From Dichomitus squalens LYAD-421 SS1 (Eukaryota; Basidiomycota; Agaricomycetes; Polyporales; Polyporaceae), in assembly GCF_000275845.1 (NCBI RefSeq), contig NW_006766983.1, positions 1 to 12,154 on the forward strand: DNA of 12,154 bases, given 5' to 3'. Below, piece after piece: positions 1 through 7,131 of this stretch (position 1 is the stretch's first letter; every line of letters begins with the position of its first letter). The position numbers were made by a program, and so were the translations under genes. The notes under the pieces were generated by a model that saw nothing but the letters and a program-made list of their open reading frames with translations, was not told where the DNA came from and made no database searches.

Positions 1-171
1 TTGAAGAGGGGTAGTGTCACAGTTTTCTCGTGCCACGTGACCTAGGGGTCATGTGAACCAGGACAGACGCTCACCTTGACCACGGGCAACTCGTATCGGA
101 AAGTGGAGGAGCCAGGATCGAACCCAGGACCTTGTGGGGTCCAGGAGCGCCCATCCTCACTCACTGGCAGG

Positions 172-285
172 TGACTCACACGTCAGCGGGGGCGCTTACT
201 CATCGGAGCAAGCCCGGACTTAGCATGACTCAGGTATTAGTCACGAGGACACCATGTGACAGGTCAGGAGGCAGGACATGAGTCA
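172..285 (+). promoter_or_regulatory. Three TGASTCA (Gcn4/AP-1 type) sites in the LTR U3
   Basis: TGACTCA occurs at 172-178 and 226-232, and TGAGTCA at 279-285. All three are exact matches to the palindromic heptamer bound by Gcn4/Cpc1-type bZIP factors. Starts are 54 and 53 bp apart, and the last site is about 58 bp upstream of the TATA box. The sequences around the sites are not copies of one another, so this is not simply a tandem repeat. Binding is inferred from the motif only. Confidence 0.45.
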
Positions 286-342
286 GCAGACTCTGACCAA
301 GCAGGGACAAATAGGTACCTGGTCTGTGCACCGTTGTATTTG

Positions 343-350
343 TATAAATA
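343..350 (+). promoter_or_regulatory. TATA box of the LTR promoter
   Basis: TATAAATA is a full-consensus TATA box in the middle of the LTR, the normal place for the U3 promoter. Transcription would start near 373-380 and run rightwards, so a 3' LTR here could drive read-through transcription into the sequence after 580. Confidence 0.6.
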
Positions 351-589
351 GTAGGGGGTCTGAGGCAGGGAACCTCAGACTTGATCTTCTCGTCGATCCC
401 CCATCTCCTCTGTAGGTAGCTAGCAGCCCTACCTCTCACTGCCCCTTCTAGTCTAGGGAATCTACATTTTTGCATCATCTCTTGCTGTGTCACTTGTGGT
501 TGCTTCGCTCTCAGCACCAACCCCTTCACCAGTAAGCTTTGTCTTTGTTTATCTGGTGGCACAGCTCGTTGGCTGTGACAGGAGCACAA

Positions 590-825
590 TGCCCATCCCG
601 TGGAACACCCTGGCGAACGGGCACCGAGGGCATGGCAGGCGGAGCTCGCCGTACCGCAATCAGATGCAGACGCTCTTCCAAGCGTTCGAGGAGGATGGGG
701 ACGAGGACCGCGCAGATGGGATGGGGCTGGACACGCTGCACGAGGTGAAGGACGACGAGCTCGATGCGGACGAGAGGACGACGCTGAGGAAGGGGAGGAG
801 CTGGACTTCGGCCGTCATGTAGCTA
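590..825 (+). pseudogene. Possible 3'-terminal exon of a host gene next to the LTR
   Basis: From ATG at 590 a frame stays open to TAG at 820-822. Its codons end mostly in G or C, like the real genes here, and the flanking DNA after 830 is clearly more AT-rich. The predicted peptide is hydrophilic, with an acidic middle (FEEDGDEDRADG) and a basic end (LRKGRSW). The same frame is open leftwards into the LTR as far as about 487, but that part is LTR sequence. The LTR end plus the next base spells GACAG, which could act as a splice acceptor. I do not recognise the family. It may be the tail of a gene split by the retroelement, or a chance open frame. Confidence 0.3.
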
Positions 826-2490
826 GCACAATGTAATCTACTAACGCATCACTTTCAGTATGCTGAACCGTGTGGCTCAACTGTATCAGTTTCGTTTCTC
901 TACCTATTGGTTTTCTCCTAACGAGTACCTTACCTTGTTGCGCGAATACGTGAGGTCATGGAAGCTCGAGCGTATATTGCGCTATCATGCAATCTCTCCG
1001 CAAGTCTTGCCCGGTATTGTGAGTATGGTGTGGACAAGCCCCCTTGGCTCCCTTATCGAGTGCTCGCGCCGTCTCGCGCCGTAACCGGCGCTTCAGGCGC
1101 CACCTACAATCCTGGACGACACTTTTACACTTTTGCTGATGTAATCCGCCCCCTCACCCTGACCATCAGGGTCACCCATAGTAGTGTCATCATTGTCAGC
1201 CTGCATTAGAACCTCATGCACAAGACTCTGAATAGAAAGTACGTACACCGCAAGTCCCAGATCTCCCGAGTTGCACTCCTCAACAGCTCTCGACCGGTTC
1301 CTCTTCTGCTGATGCCAGATATGCAGCTTTTTGTGGTCAGACGGGAACAAGACAGAGCACAGAAAGGTGAACGAGTTCGGACAGATGGAGATCGACACTG
1401 CATCCAGGGCTGAGTTGCAATGAAAGAACTCGGCAAGCTTGGAGAAGGCTTAGGATATCAAGCAAGAGCAACATCGGGCTGCATGTTGACAGGAGCATGG
1501 TGGTGCATTGCATAAATCGCAAAGTCGCCAGGCGTGGCGCTGAGGAGGAGCACCGTTGGATTACAAAGCAGGATCACGTGCTCGCAGCTGCGAACTCTTG
1601 CTCACGCATCATTCCAGATAAGCACTCAATCAGTATTCCTCCGTTTTCTACTTGTGAAAAATGTATGTACTTCATCAGGCATGTCGCAGTAATCCTCAAA
1701 CAGCCGCCAACAAGTAACATTCAGTCGGAAAACCGACCCGTAGCTTTCAGTACCCATTTCCATGTCACCCGGCGCTCCCCCGCGCACATGCGGAAACCAG
1801 GGCGTTCACCAGGGCGCCGGGTGAATGCAGGTCCCCGCGGACTTCACAGTGTCTGGTCACACCTCCTTTGTGCGCCGCAACTCCCTTCCTCTTTCCCTTG
1901 GGATGAGAGGCAGGCTCATGGGGCATGGCTGGTCTTTTCGACCAGGAGAGTGAGTGTGCTAAAAATCGTAGACATTATCTGGCAGAGAGGTGGGAAGAGC
2001 CTCCAAGTGAGTTCGTAGTCGAGTGAGGCGAGCCGACAGATCTTCACGAGAAAAAATTCTGACAGCGGAAGCATTGCCAGGTCTGTCAGAGGTAGGGAAT
2101 ATTATAGCTGAGAAGTTCGAGAGCCTACATTGCACTACACTATACATCACTGCCGATCCATCCCTCTCAGTACTTATAATCGCCCTGGACGATCTCGCAT
2201 CTGCTCAGTGTTCAACGTTCAGTACCGCACACCGCCTACCAACGAGACTCGCAATACCGCTATCTCTTGTTGACGAGATCTGGCCGACGTCCGACAACTG
2301 TCTCCGCAACACGTTCTGGTGTGGATCTGCAGCGCAGTCCGTTATCGAGGCTCTGGAGACTCGATTTATCTGCATCCTCTCCCAGCATCCGCCTCGAGGT
2401 GGTCCCCACGGGAAATCGACGGGGCGAAAGAAGCAAAGAAGGCACCTTGTGCTGCAGCTGTCAGCGCCCGTCGCAGAAGGCGTAGCGCTA
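826..2490. other. Long stretch without a supported gene
   Basis: Open frames here (for example 1497-2018 and 2023-2496 on +, 1398-1093 on -) lack the GC-rich third positions, splice-linked continuation and recognisable domains seen in the window's real genes. Small inverted repeats are present: a 17 bp palindrome ACCCTGA-CCA-TCAGGGT at 1156-1172, GTCGG-AAAA-CCGAC at 1724-1737, and a 9 bp stem with one G-T pair at 1802-1810/1820-1828. A TATAAT at 2175-2180 is a weak promoter candidate for the zinc-finger gene. The right-hand part probably contains that gene's upstream control region. Confidence 0.5.
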
Positions 2491-2498
2491 TGGTAAGG

Positions 2499-2558
2499 GT
2501 AAGTACCCACGAGCGAGGCGGTTCACACCCCCAGATCCCCTGTCCCCCTCACCTTCAG
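2499..2558 (+). other. Probable intron upstream of the zinc-finger gene start
   Basis: Donor GTAAGT at 2499 (an alternative GTAAGG is at 2493) and acceptor ACCTTCAG ending at 2558 enclose 60 nt, a typical basidiomycete intron length. It ends 48 nt before the chosen ATG at 2607. The frame of the CDS is open through this intron back to an ATG at 2319, and 60 is a multiple of three, so an N-terminally extended product cannot be excluded. Confidence 0.4.
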
Positions 2559-2606
2559 CACAATCGCCATCCTACCCTGCGCGATCATACCTCTTGCCAT
2601 CTCAAA

Positions 2607-3849
2607 ATGACTCCATCCATCTGGATCAACTTTGGCACCGAGACGTCGTCCAGCTCCTATGCGGACTGGGTGGGTGTTCCCGGGAGCCCTGGCTCGTCCA
2701 ACCAGGCCCTCATGAGCCTCGACGACGTGCCGGATTTCGATAAGGACGTCGACGACGCGCTCGAGTTCAACTTCGACCACCCCATCGGTGCCCAGTTAGA
2801 TGGCGCGAACGACTGGCACAGAATTCTCTTCAACTCGGCGCTGCCGTTCCCACTGGCGCTCACCGACGACGCGTCGTCGACTATGGACACAGTACACCAG
2901 CCGCTCTCTCCCGTCTCTGACGGAACACTTGTAAATTCTCCTTCCTTGTCGCCGATCCCGGACTTGAAGCTGCCCCCACAGGGAGACCAGCATGTCGACC
3001 ACATGCTGCCGTCTTCCTCCGAGTCCTCCCCCTTCGATGGGTTCCAGTTCGATTTCACGTTTGAAATCCATGGCCAGGTGACTGTCATGCCACTGCCAGC
3101 ATCTTCTTACGGGCTCTCAGCGGGGTACGACGCTCCCGTATATGACTATGACGGCTTCTGGCCGGGGTATCCGCTCGTGCAGCACACGGTCGGTGCTGCG
3201 GGCGCTGGTGTTACAGGCCTGGCGACGGGCATGGGCCTGAACGTGGACTCGGCCGCGTCCAGCTTCATGGCCCCGAGCCTTCCTCCGTGTTCCTCTCCAC
3301 CATCGTCCCCGGTGGACGAGAAGGACGAGATGATCATCGTGGATGAGAAGGCCGCAGAGGTCAACGAGGAGAAGGACGCACCTGTCGTAAAGAAGGCCGC
3401 CCGCGCGACGCGCATGAAGCGCCGCACCGACAGTGACGACGGCTACTCGTCGGGCGACTCCCACAACAGCGACGAGTCTGCACCGAAGAGGAAGCGGCGC
3501 AAGCAGGACACGACCAAGCGCTTCCTATGCCCGTTCGAGGGCTGCGGGCAGGGTAAGTGCGCCACCTTGTCGTCGACGCGGTGATTGATCGTTCTTCGCA
3601 GCGTTCTCTCGAACGCATAACCTTAAGCAGCACACGGCTAGTGTCCACGAGGGCAAGCGCCCATACGGCTGCCGCGAGCTTGGATGCGAGCGGTCCTTCA
3701 GCAGGAAACACGACCTGACGCGACACCACCAGTCTGAGCACACTGATTTGGGGTCCCCGCGCAACGCCGGCAACGCCAAGAAAGGCAACACCAAGAAAGG
3801 CAACGCCAACAAGAAGAGCAAGACGATCGCTAAGGACGAGCACGACTAG
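2607..3849 (+). CDS. C2H2 zinc-finger transcription factor, join(2607..3552,3602..3849)
   Basis: Predicted nuclear DNA-binding regulator of 397 aa. Residues 1-290 are Ser/Pro- and Asp/Glu-rich and look disordered, as in fungal activation regions. A basic nuclear localisation stretch PKRKRRK lies at 293-299. Two C2H2 fingers follow: C308-C313-H326-H331 and C339-C344-H357-H362, both C-X4-C-X12-H-X4-H, joined by EGKRPYG. The tail is Lys/Asn/Gly-rich with a 5-residue repeat. The intron 3553-3601 (49 nt, GTAAGT...CGCAG) splits finger 1 after GCGQ; removing it completes the finger in frame. The start at 2607 has A at -3 and begins where codon use becomes coding-like; an in-frame ATG at 2319 would add 96 residues. 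Target genes cannot be inferred, and the fingers do not let me name an orthologue. The fold call is firm; the exact start is less so. Confidence 0.88.
3769..3813 (+). repeat. Three tandem 15 bp units in the zinc-finger CDS
   Basis: GGCAACGCCAAGAAA, GGCAACACCAAGAAA and GGCAACGCCAACAAG follow each other without gaps. They encode GNAKK, GNTKK and GNANK in the basic C-terminal tail, after both zinc fingers. A partial unit (CGCAACGCC) precedes them. In-frame repeats of this kind can change copy number between strains. Confidence 0.85.
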
Positions 3850-3872
3850 TAGGCCGGGCAGTGTGATTCACG

Positions 3873-3946
3873 GTGAGCATCTCTTCCATCGCGTTGTCCC
3901 GGCGTCGCGCAACGGCCTGAACCGAGTGCTGACTCGTCGTCTACAG
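3873..3946 (+). other. Probable 3' UTR intron of the zinc-finger gene
   Basis: A good donor (CG|GTGAGC), a branch-like GTGCTGACTC and an acceptor CTACAG ending at 3946 enclose 74 nt. It begins 24 nt after the TAG stop at 3847-3849, close enough that an exon junction there would not be expected to trigger nonsense-mediated decay by the usual 50 nt rule. Confidence 0.4.
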
Positions 3947-4514
3947 GCTTCCGCCGGATCGCGCTCAGCAGCATTATATCATCTCTCGAATCGGCTGCCC
4001 TGCACGAGCATTCAGCACAAGCGCTGACAGCCCGTTGTGGCGGTCGATTCATTTTTGAGGGTTGGTATATCGCTGATGACCGAGGACGGGCAGGTGCGTC
4101 TTCGTACGGGAACGGCTCCAGGGTCCGGTGCTCTGGAGGACCGCTTCCCGCGAAGAGGTATCTGCATGGGCTCTTAGAATCGGATTTTCTTGCACGTGTT
4201 TCGTGGTACGGATAGTGTCGTATATGTTTCTTGCGTTTGTGTCTTGTCTGGATCTAGCTATCGCCGCCGTGTTCTATTTACCATCTCCCCTCCATTCCCA
4301 TCTACTACAATATCGATGTCTCATGTACGATAGAACGTGTTGGTTCTTGGCACCGATTCCGTGATCTCGTTGGCTACGTATATACTCCTGTGCTCTACCT
4401 CGCTCTCCGCGTTCGCTATCTCGTGTTCATGTACGGTGTTGGTCTTCCCCCAGTGTATATGTGATGTTATCTTGTTTCTGTATACTCGACGGTATATCGT
4501 ACGAGAGTCTGCCG
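3947..4514. other. 3' UTR / intergenic stretch and upstream region of the next gene
   Basis: This T-rich sequence follows the zinc-finger gene. Open frames such as 4128-4364 have poor third-position GC and no recognisable domain. Near the right end GTATATAC at 4378-4385 could be the TATA element of the downstream membrane-protein gene, placing its transcript start near 4410. Pyrimidine-rich tracts (for example around 4275-4300 and 4390-4415) fit a fungal core promoter. Confidence 0.45.
4379..4384 (+). promoter_or_regulatory. TATA-like element for the membrane-protein gene
   Basis: TATATA lies 85 bp before the second in-frame ATG (4464) and 136 bp before the chosen start (4515), with a pyrimidine-rich tract just downstream. 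It is supported by position only. Confidence 0.35.
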
Positions 4515-5981
4515 ATGGTTCCGGTGCCGCGGTCGGGCGCGCTCAGACGTGCTCGGCTTGGTCGGGCGCCTTCTGCCGCGACGCCAAAGCTCGAGGTCGT
4601 TTACAACGTTGACCACGAACGTCCACCTCGCGATACCCTCCGTTCGACCTCTCCTCTTTGCTTGTCGGTGCATTGCCCTGAAGGCTACACTGGCCCGTAC
4701 GGCCTCTCAGAGTGGCTTCTATCGTCGGTTACCGCAGCAGTAATGGCGTCACTCGTTCTCGTATTCAAGCAACCCCGGACCTGGATCCCGGAGAGTCTGG
4801 CCTCTCCGTTCAAGATCTTCGACCAAGAACACCGCGCGAGATGGGTCGGCTCTCCGTCTAAGCGGCTTCTGTCTGGATTTCTCGCGGGATATCTCTCTGG
4901 GCCTGGTGCGCTGACGGTAGTCCTTACGCTCGTCTCTGGGGTCTTTCTGGGCTTCTTTGTCTTGTGGGTGCTGGAGGTTGTGCATGAGAACGGAAATTGT
5001 TACGGTGAGTGTTCTACGACACCTACTGTATCCGCTTTTCCAAAGAACACACGTTTCGTCCATTCAGAGGCTGTTGACCTCGAGCAGGACTACGAGGTCT
5101 CCGCCAGCGGCTCTGAGGATCACACTGCGCCATCGGACGCGTACGCTCACGTCGTCGGCTGCGAGCTCTCTTCCGACGGCGTCGTGCCGACTGTCGAGGT
5201 GACTTTGGAACACGCCCTTGTTCAGGGCCGCGACGTCCATCTCGAGCTTCCTGTCGATCTCTTGAAGCTCCATACCGGGTGTTTGGCTTGGACCGCTCCT
5301 CTGGCCAGTACGGATGCCACACTGACTAGTACGGATGCTACGCTGGCTAGCGAGGACTGCCTTGCCGGATATGTGGCCTCTCCCAAGCATCCACACGCGC
5401 GATTGCCGTCCGCGACGCTGGAGGAAGACCGCCATTCGGGCGCAGTGGCGGTGCTCGAAATGGACGGCGACGAGTTCAAGTTCAACCCTCACGCGCCGAC
5501 GTTCGTCCCTCCCTCCGTCTCCTGCCCTGATCCAGACAAGCACGACTTCCTCGCAGTACATAACTTCCCTGCTGCTGCTCCTCGAGCTAGCAACCGCAAC
5601 TGTCCTACTTCTCAATCTCGATGGCCTGGACGGCGGCCCGCTCCCGCTCCTGCTCCTGTACATGCTCCATCTCGGCAGCTCCCCAGGGGGAGGACGGCCG
5701 GCGGGCCGAACGCGAAGTGGCTCCTCCTCGTTCCCCAGCACCACAATCACCATCGCCTCGGGCCTGCCATGCTCGCCTCAAGCGGTATCCGGGACCCGAC
5801 GATGGAGAGATACAAGCGGATCTGCCACTGGAGGGGGACGGCGATGGCGGCGCGGCGGTGCAAGCGCGAGTCTATCGCCGCGAACGCGGATGTGGAGGCG
5901 GAGGCGGAGCGCGAGGCGGAGAGGGTCGCGCTGGAGGTGATCGCAAAGGTTGTGGACGAGGACGAGGATGGGTGCGCTTGA
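4515..5981 (+). CDS. Hypothetical two-segment membrane protein with a PAM2-like motif; likely join(4515..5004,5068..5981)
   Basis: Family not recognised. The frame gives 488 aa, or 467 aa if the intron-like 5005-5067 (GTGAGT...CATTCAG, 63 nt, in frame, no stop) is removed. An Arg-rich N-terminus precedes two hydrophobic stretches, about residues 67-84 and 131-154, so it probably sits in a membrane with a short loop and a long C-terminal tail. The tail holds a 7-residue repeat (LASTDAT/LTSTDAT/LASEDC), a PAM2-like sequence FNPHAPTFVP at 5481-5510, a Pro/Ala/Arg-rich low-complexity part, and a charged Ala/Glu helix ending in DEDEDGCA. ATG 4515 was preferred because codons between 4464 and 4515 are AT-rich at third positions; an upstream start at 4464 adds 17 residues. 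Between about 5560 and 5680 the +1 frame is also coding-like and hydrophobic, so an unseen splice or indel is possible. Confidence 0.6.
   Translation: MVPVPRSGALRRARLGRAPSAATPKLEVVYNVDHERPPRDTLRSTSPLCLSVHCPEGYTGPYGLSEWLLSSVTAAVMASLVLVFKQPRTWIPESLASPFKIFDQEHRARWVGSPSKRLLSGFLAGYLSGPGALTVVLTLVSGVFLGFFVLWVLEVVHENGNCYGECSTTPTVSAFPKNTRFVHSEAVDLEQDYEVSASGSEDHTAPSDAYAHVVGCELSSDGVVPTVEVTLEHALVQGRDVHLELPVDLLKLHTGCLAWTAPLASTDATLTSTDATLASEDCLAGYVASPKHPHARLPSATLEEDRHSGAVAVLEMDGDEFKFNPHAPTFVPPSVSCPDPDKHDFLAVHNFPAAAPRASNRNCPTSQSRWPGRRPAPAPAPVHAPSRQLPRGRTAGGPNAKWLLLVPQHHNHHRLGPAMLASSGIRDPTMERYKRICHWRGTAMAARRCKRESIAANADVEAEAEREAERVALEVIAKVVDEDEDGCA
5301..5356 (+). repeat. 21 bp tandem repeat inside the membrane-protein gene
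   Basis: Two full units (5301-5321 and 5322-5342), both of the form CTGRCYAGTACGGATGCYACR, are followed by a partial third (5343-5356). They encode LASTDAT, LTSTDAT and LASED. The period is seven codons, so copy-number change would keep the frame. Confidence 0.8.
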
Positions 5982-6141
5982 ATGCCGTTCTGACTTTGGC
6001 TGTCGGGCCACGCGCGGGCTGGGTCACGCGTACATCTCTATCCGTGTTGACTCCAATCTGAGCAGTCTGACCCACATGTTGCGGGGAGGAGTTGAGTGCG
6101 CATCGTGAATATAACAAGTCCGCGGCGCCCTGGGAGAAGTT

Positions 6142-6174
6142 ATTATTGGTAGGTCGCCAAGACCTACCAACAAT
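6142..6174. repeat. Inverted repeat, 14 bp arms with 5 nt loop
   Basis: ATTATTGGTAGGTC (6142-6155) and GACCTACCAACAAT (6161-6174) are inverse copies with one A/G difference, separated by GCCAA. The arms include a perfect 10 bp core. It lies 161 bp after the membrane-protein stop codon, so it could be in that gene's 3' UTR as an RNA hairpin. It could equally be a transposon footprint or a small RNA precursor. Confidence 0.75.
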
Positions 6175-6199
6175 GGTACAAGGTTGCTGACTCGCAAAC

Positions 6200-6238
6200 C
6201 ACAGTACTCGCGGCCTCTGCAGGTGTGGCCGCACTGTG
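6200..6238. repeat. Second inverted repeat with a bulge
   Basis: Outer arms CACAGT (6200-6205) and ACTGTG (6233-6238) and inner arms GCGGCC (6210-6215) and GGCCGC (6227-6232) give 12 paired bases. There is a 4 nt bulge (ACTC) on the left side only, and an 11 nt loop. It begins 25 bp after the first hairpin. Confidence 0.65.
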
Positions 6239-6937
6239 TCGTGCGTTCAGCAGCTCGTCATGACCGATGGATTAGAACCAATACGAGCTGGTGCCTTGCA
6301 ATGAGGGAGTTGGCTAAAACGAGGACAATGTGCCGTCGACAGAGGGCGCGGGACATAGTCAGTGTCCGCCCTGGCCCACCAGAGAGGGTCTGAAGGATCG
6401 GCACGCCGCCGGAGCGGTAGACATCGTCCCAGAATTATTCTGTCAAGAGATCCTGGCATCATCATGACATCTGAGGCTCCAGGCTTCAGGGGGGGAGTCC
6501 CGCATCCGTGGTCGTGTGGCAGCGAACAGCGCGGGGACCAGCAGCGCAGCAGCTCAATGCGGGGACAAGGTCGCACTATGGGTACGTTCGCGCTTTACTT
6601 GGAGCACAGTGTACACATGGCTGGTGCTTTCGAGTTCGCCCAACGGTCTCACCATGGATCCGGCTGTGTGGCGCAGCGGTACTTGTGCTTTATAGTCTAC
6701 GTACCCCGAGTCTGTGAACGAACAATCTAGATCTCCTTGATCGGCTGATACCTTTGACAGGCTGGCGAAGTTCGGTGAGTCTCTGGCGATGATAGCAGTT
6801 GACCGTTCTGAGCGACTTGGCCAGGGTTATTGACGGCTGTGGCGGATTAGTTCACGTCCCTGAATGAAAACCACACGCTGAGGTCCGAAGAGGATCCATG
6901 CAAGCTCTTCGTTCGCACGGGATCGGTGTCAAATGAT

Positions 6938-7051
6938 CCAATATATGCTCATCTTCCATCTTCTTGAGCTCAGAGAGACTTCTCTTTGCGTCCCAGTCGA
7001 TATTCATAGGATGCTAATTCTGAACCGGCCTCGAGAAGCTTGGTATATATA
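6938..7051 (+). promoter_or_regulatory. CCAAT box and TATA box of the transporter gene
   Basis: CCAAT at 6938-6942 and TATATATA at 7044-7051 are about 100 bp apart, a standard eukaryotic core arrangement. Transcription starting some 30 bp downstream of the TATA box would begin near 7075, past the first in-frame ATG (7069). This favours the second ATG at 7132 as the real start. Confidence 0.5.
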
Positions 7052-7131
7052 GGGATGAGCAGCGAGACATGTCCGTCGGCATCCCTCCTCTCCTTCTGAC
7101 CCTCCACCATCGCAATCGTTGCTACTGGGTC

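Larger units (their letters stand above)
1..580 (+). mobile_element. 3' end of an LTR retrotransposon (polypurine tract plus LTR)
   Basis: The purine-rich run GAAGAGGGGTAG at 3-14 lies directly against TGTCACAG at 15, the expected position of the polypurine tract that primes plus-strand synthesis just upstream of a 3' LTR. The LTR ends at 580 with CTGTGACA, the exact inverse of its first 8 bases. The 5 bases before the LTR (GGTAG) differ from the 5 after it (GGAGC). That fits a 3' LTR still attached to internal sequence off the left edge better than a solo LTR with a target-site duplication. Direction is inferred as + from the polypurine tract and the TATA box. The family cannot be named because no internal coding sequence is in the window; Gypsy is likely for this lineage. 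Confidence 0.7.
15..580 (+). repeat. Long terminal repeat, 566 bp
   Basis: It has perfect 8 bp terminal inverted repeats, TGTCACAG at 15-22 and CTGTGACA at 573-580, the classical TG...CA ends of retroviral-type LTRs. A TATA box lies at 343-350, so U3 should run to about 375 and R/U5 follow. No primer-binding site of the usual TGG type follows position 580, so this is not a 5' LTR. A second copy of the LTR is not present in the window, so the boundaries rest on the inverted ends and the preceding polypurine tract. Confidence 0.7.
5982..7043. other. Intergenic region with two hairpins and the transporter's upstream sequence
   Basis: About 1 kb with no supported gene; short open frames in it (6362-6730 +, 6576-6247 -) show no domains or coding bias. 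It contains two strong inverted repeats at 6142-6174 and 6200-6238, listed separately, and a CCAAT box at 6938-6942 near the right end. The part next to 7044 is taken to be the promoter of the transporter gene. Confidence 0.5.

Noticed and set aside
98..160. A functional tRNA gene on the minus strand
   Set aside because: A B-box-like word is present but the T-stem bases do not pair well and no A box or full cloverleaf can be drawn, so it is reported only as a tRNA-like finding.
1497..2018. 173-codon plus-strand open frame
   Set aside because: Codon third positions are not GC-biased, no domain or start context is recognisable, and it has no splice-linked continuation. It is probably upstream DNA of the zinc-finger gene.
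2023..2496. 157-codon plus-strand open frame before the zinc-finger gene
   Set aside because: No recognisable domain, and it lies in another frame from the zinc-finger CDS in what looks like promoter/5' UTR sequence.
3361..3843. 160-codon minus-strand open frame opposite the zinc-finger exons
   Set aside because: It lies antisense to the well-supported zinc-finger coding sequence and is a shadow of its GC-rich codons.
4128..4364. 78-codon hydrophobic open frame
   Set aside because: T-rich sequence after the zinc-finger gene automatically gives hydrophobic residues; no coding bias and no conserved motif.
5064..5753. 229-codon minus-strand open frame
   Set aside because: Arg/Ser-rich shadow of the GC-rich plus-strand membrane-protein gene; codon bias clearly favours the plus strand over most of it.
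5621..6061. Third-frame open reading frame over the end of the membrane-protein gene
   Set aside because: Gly/Arg/Ala low complexity from GC-rich DNA; the main frame has better third-position bias to its stop at 5981.
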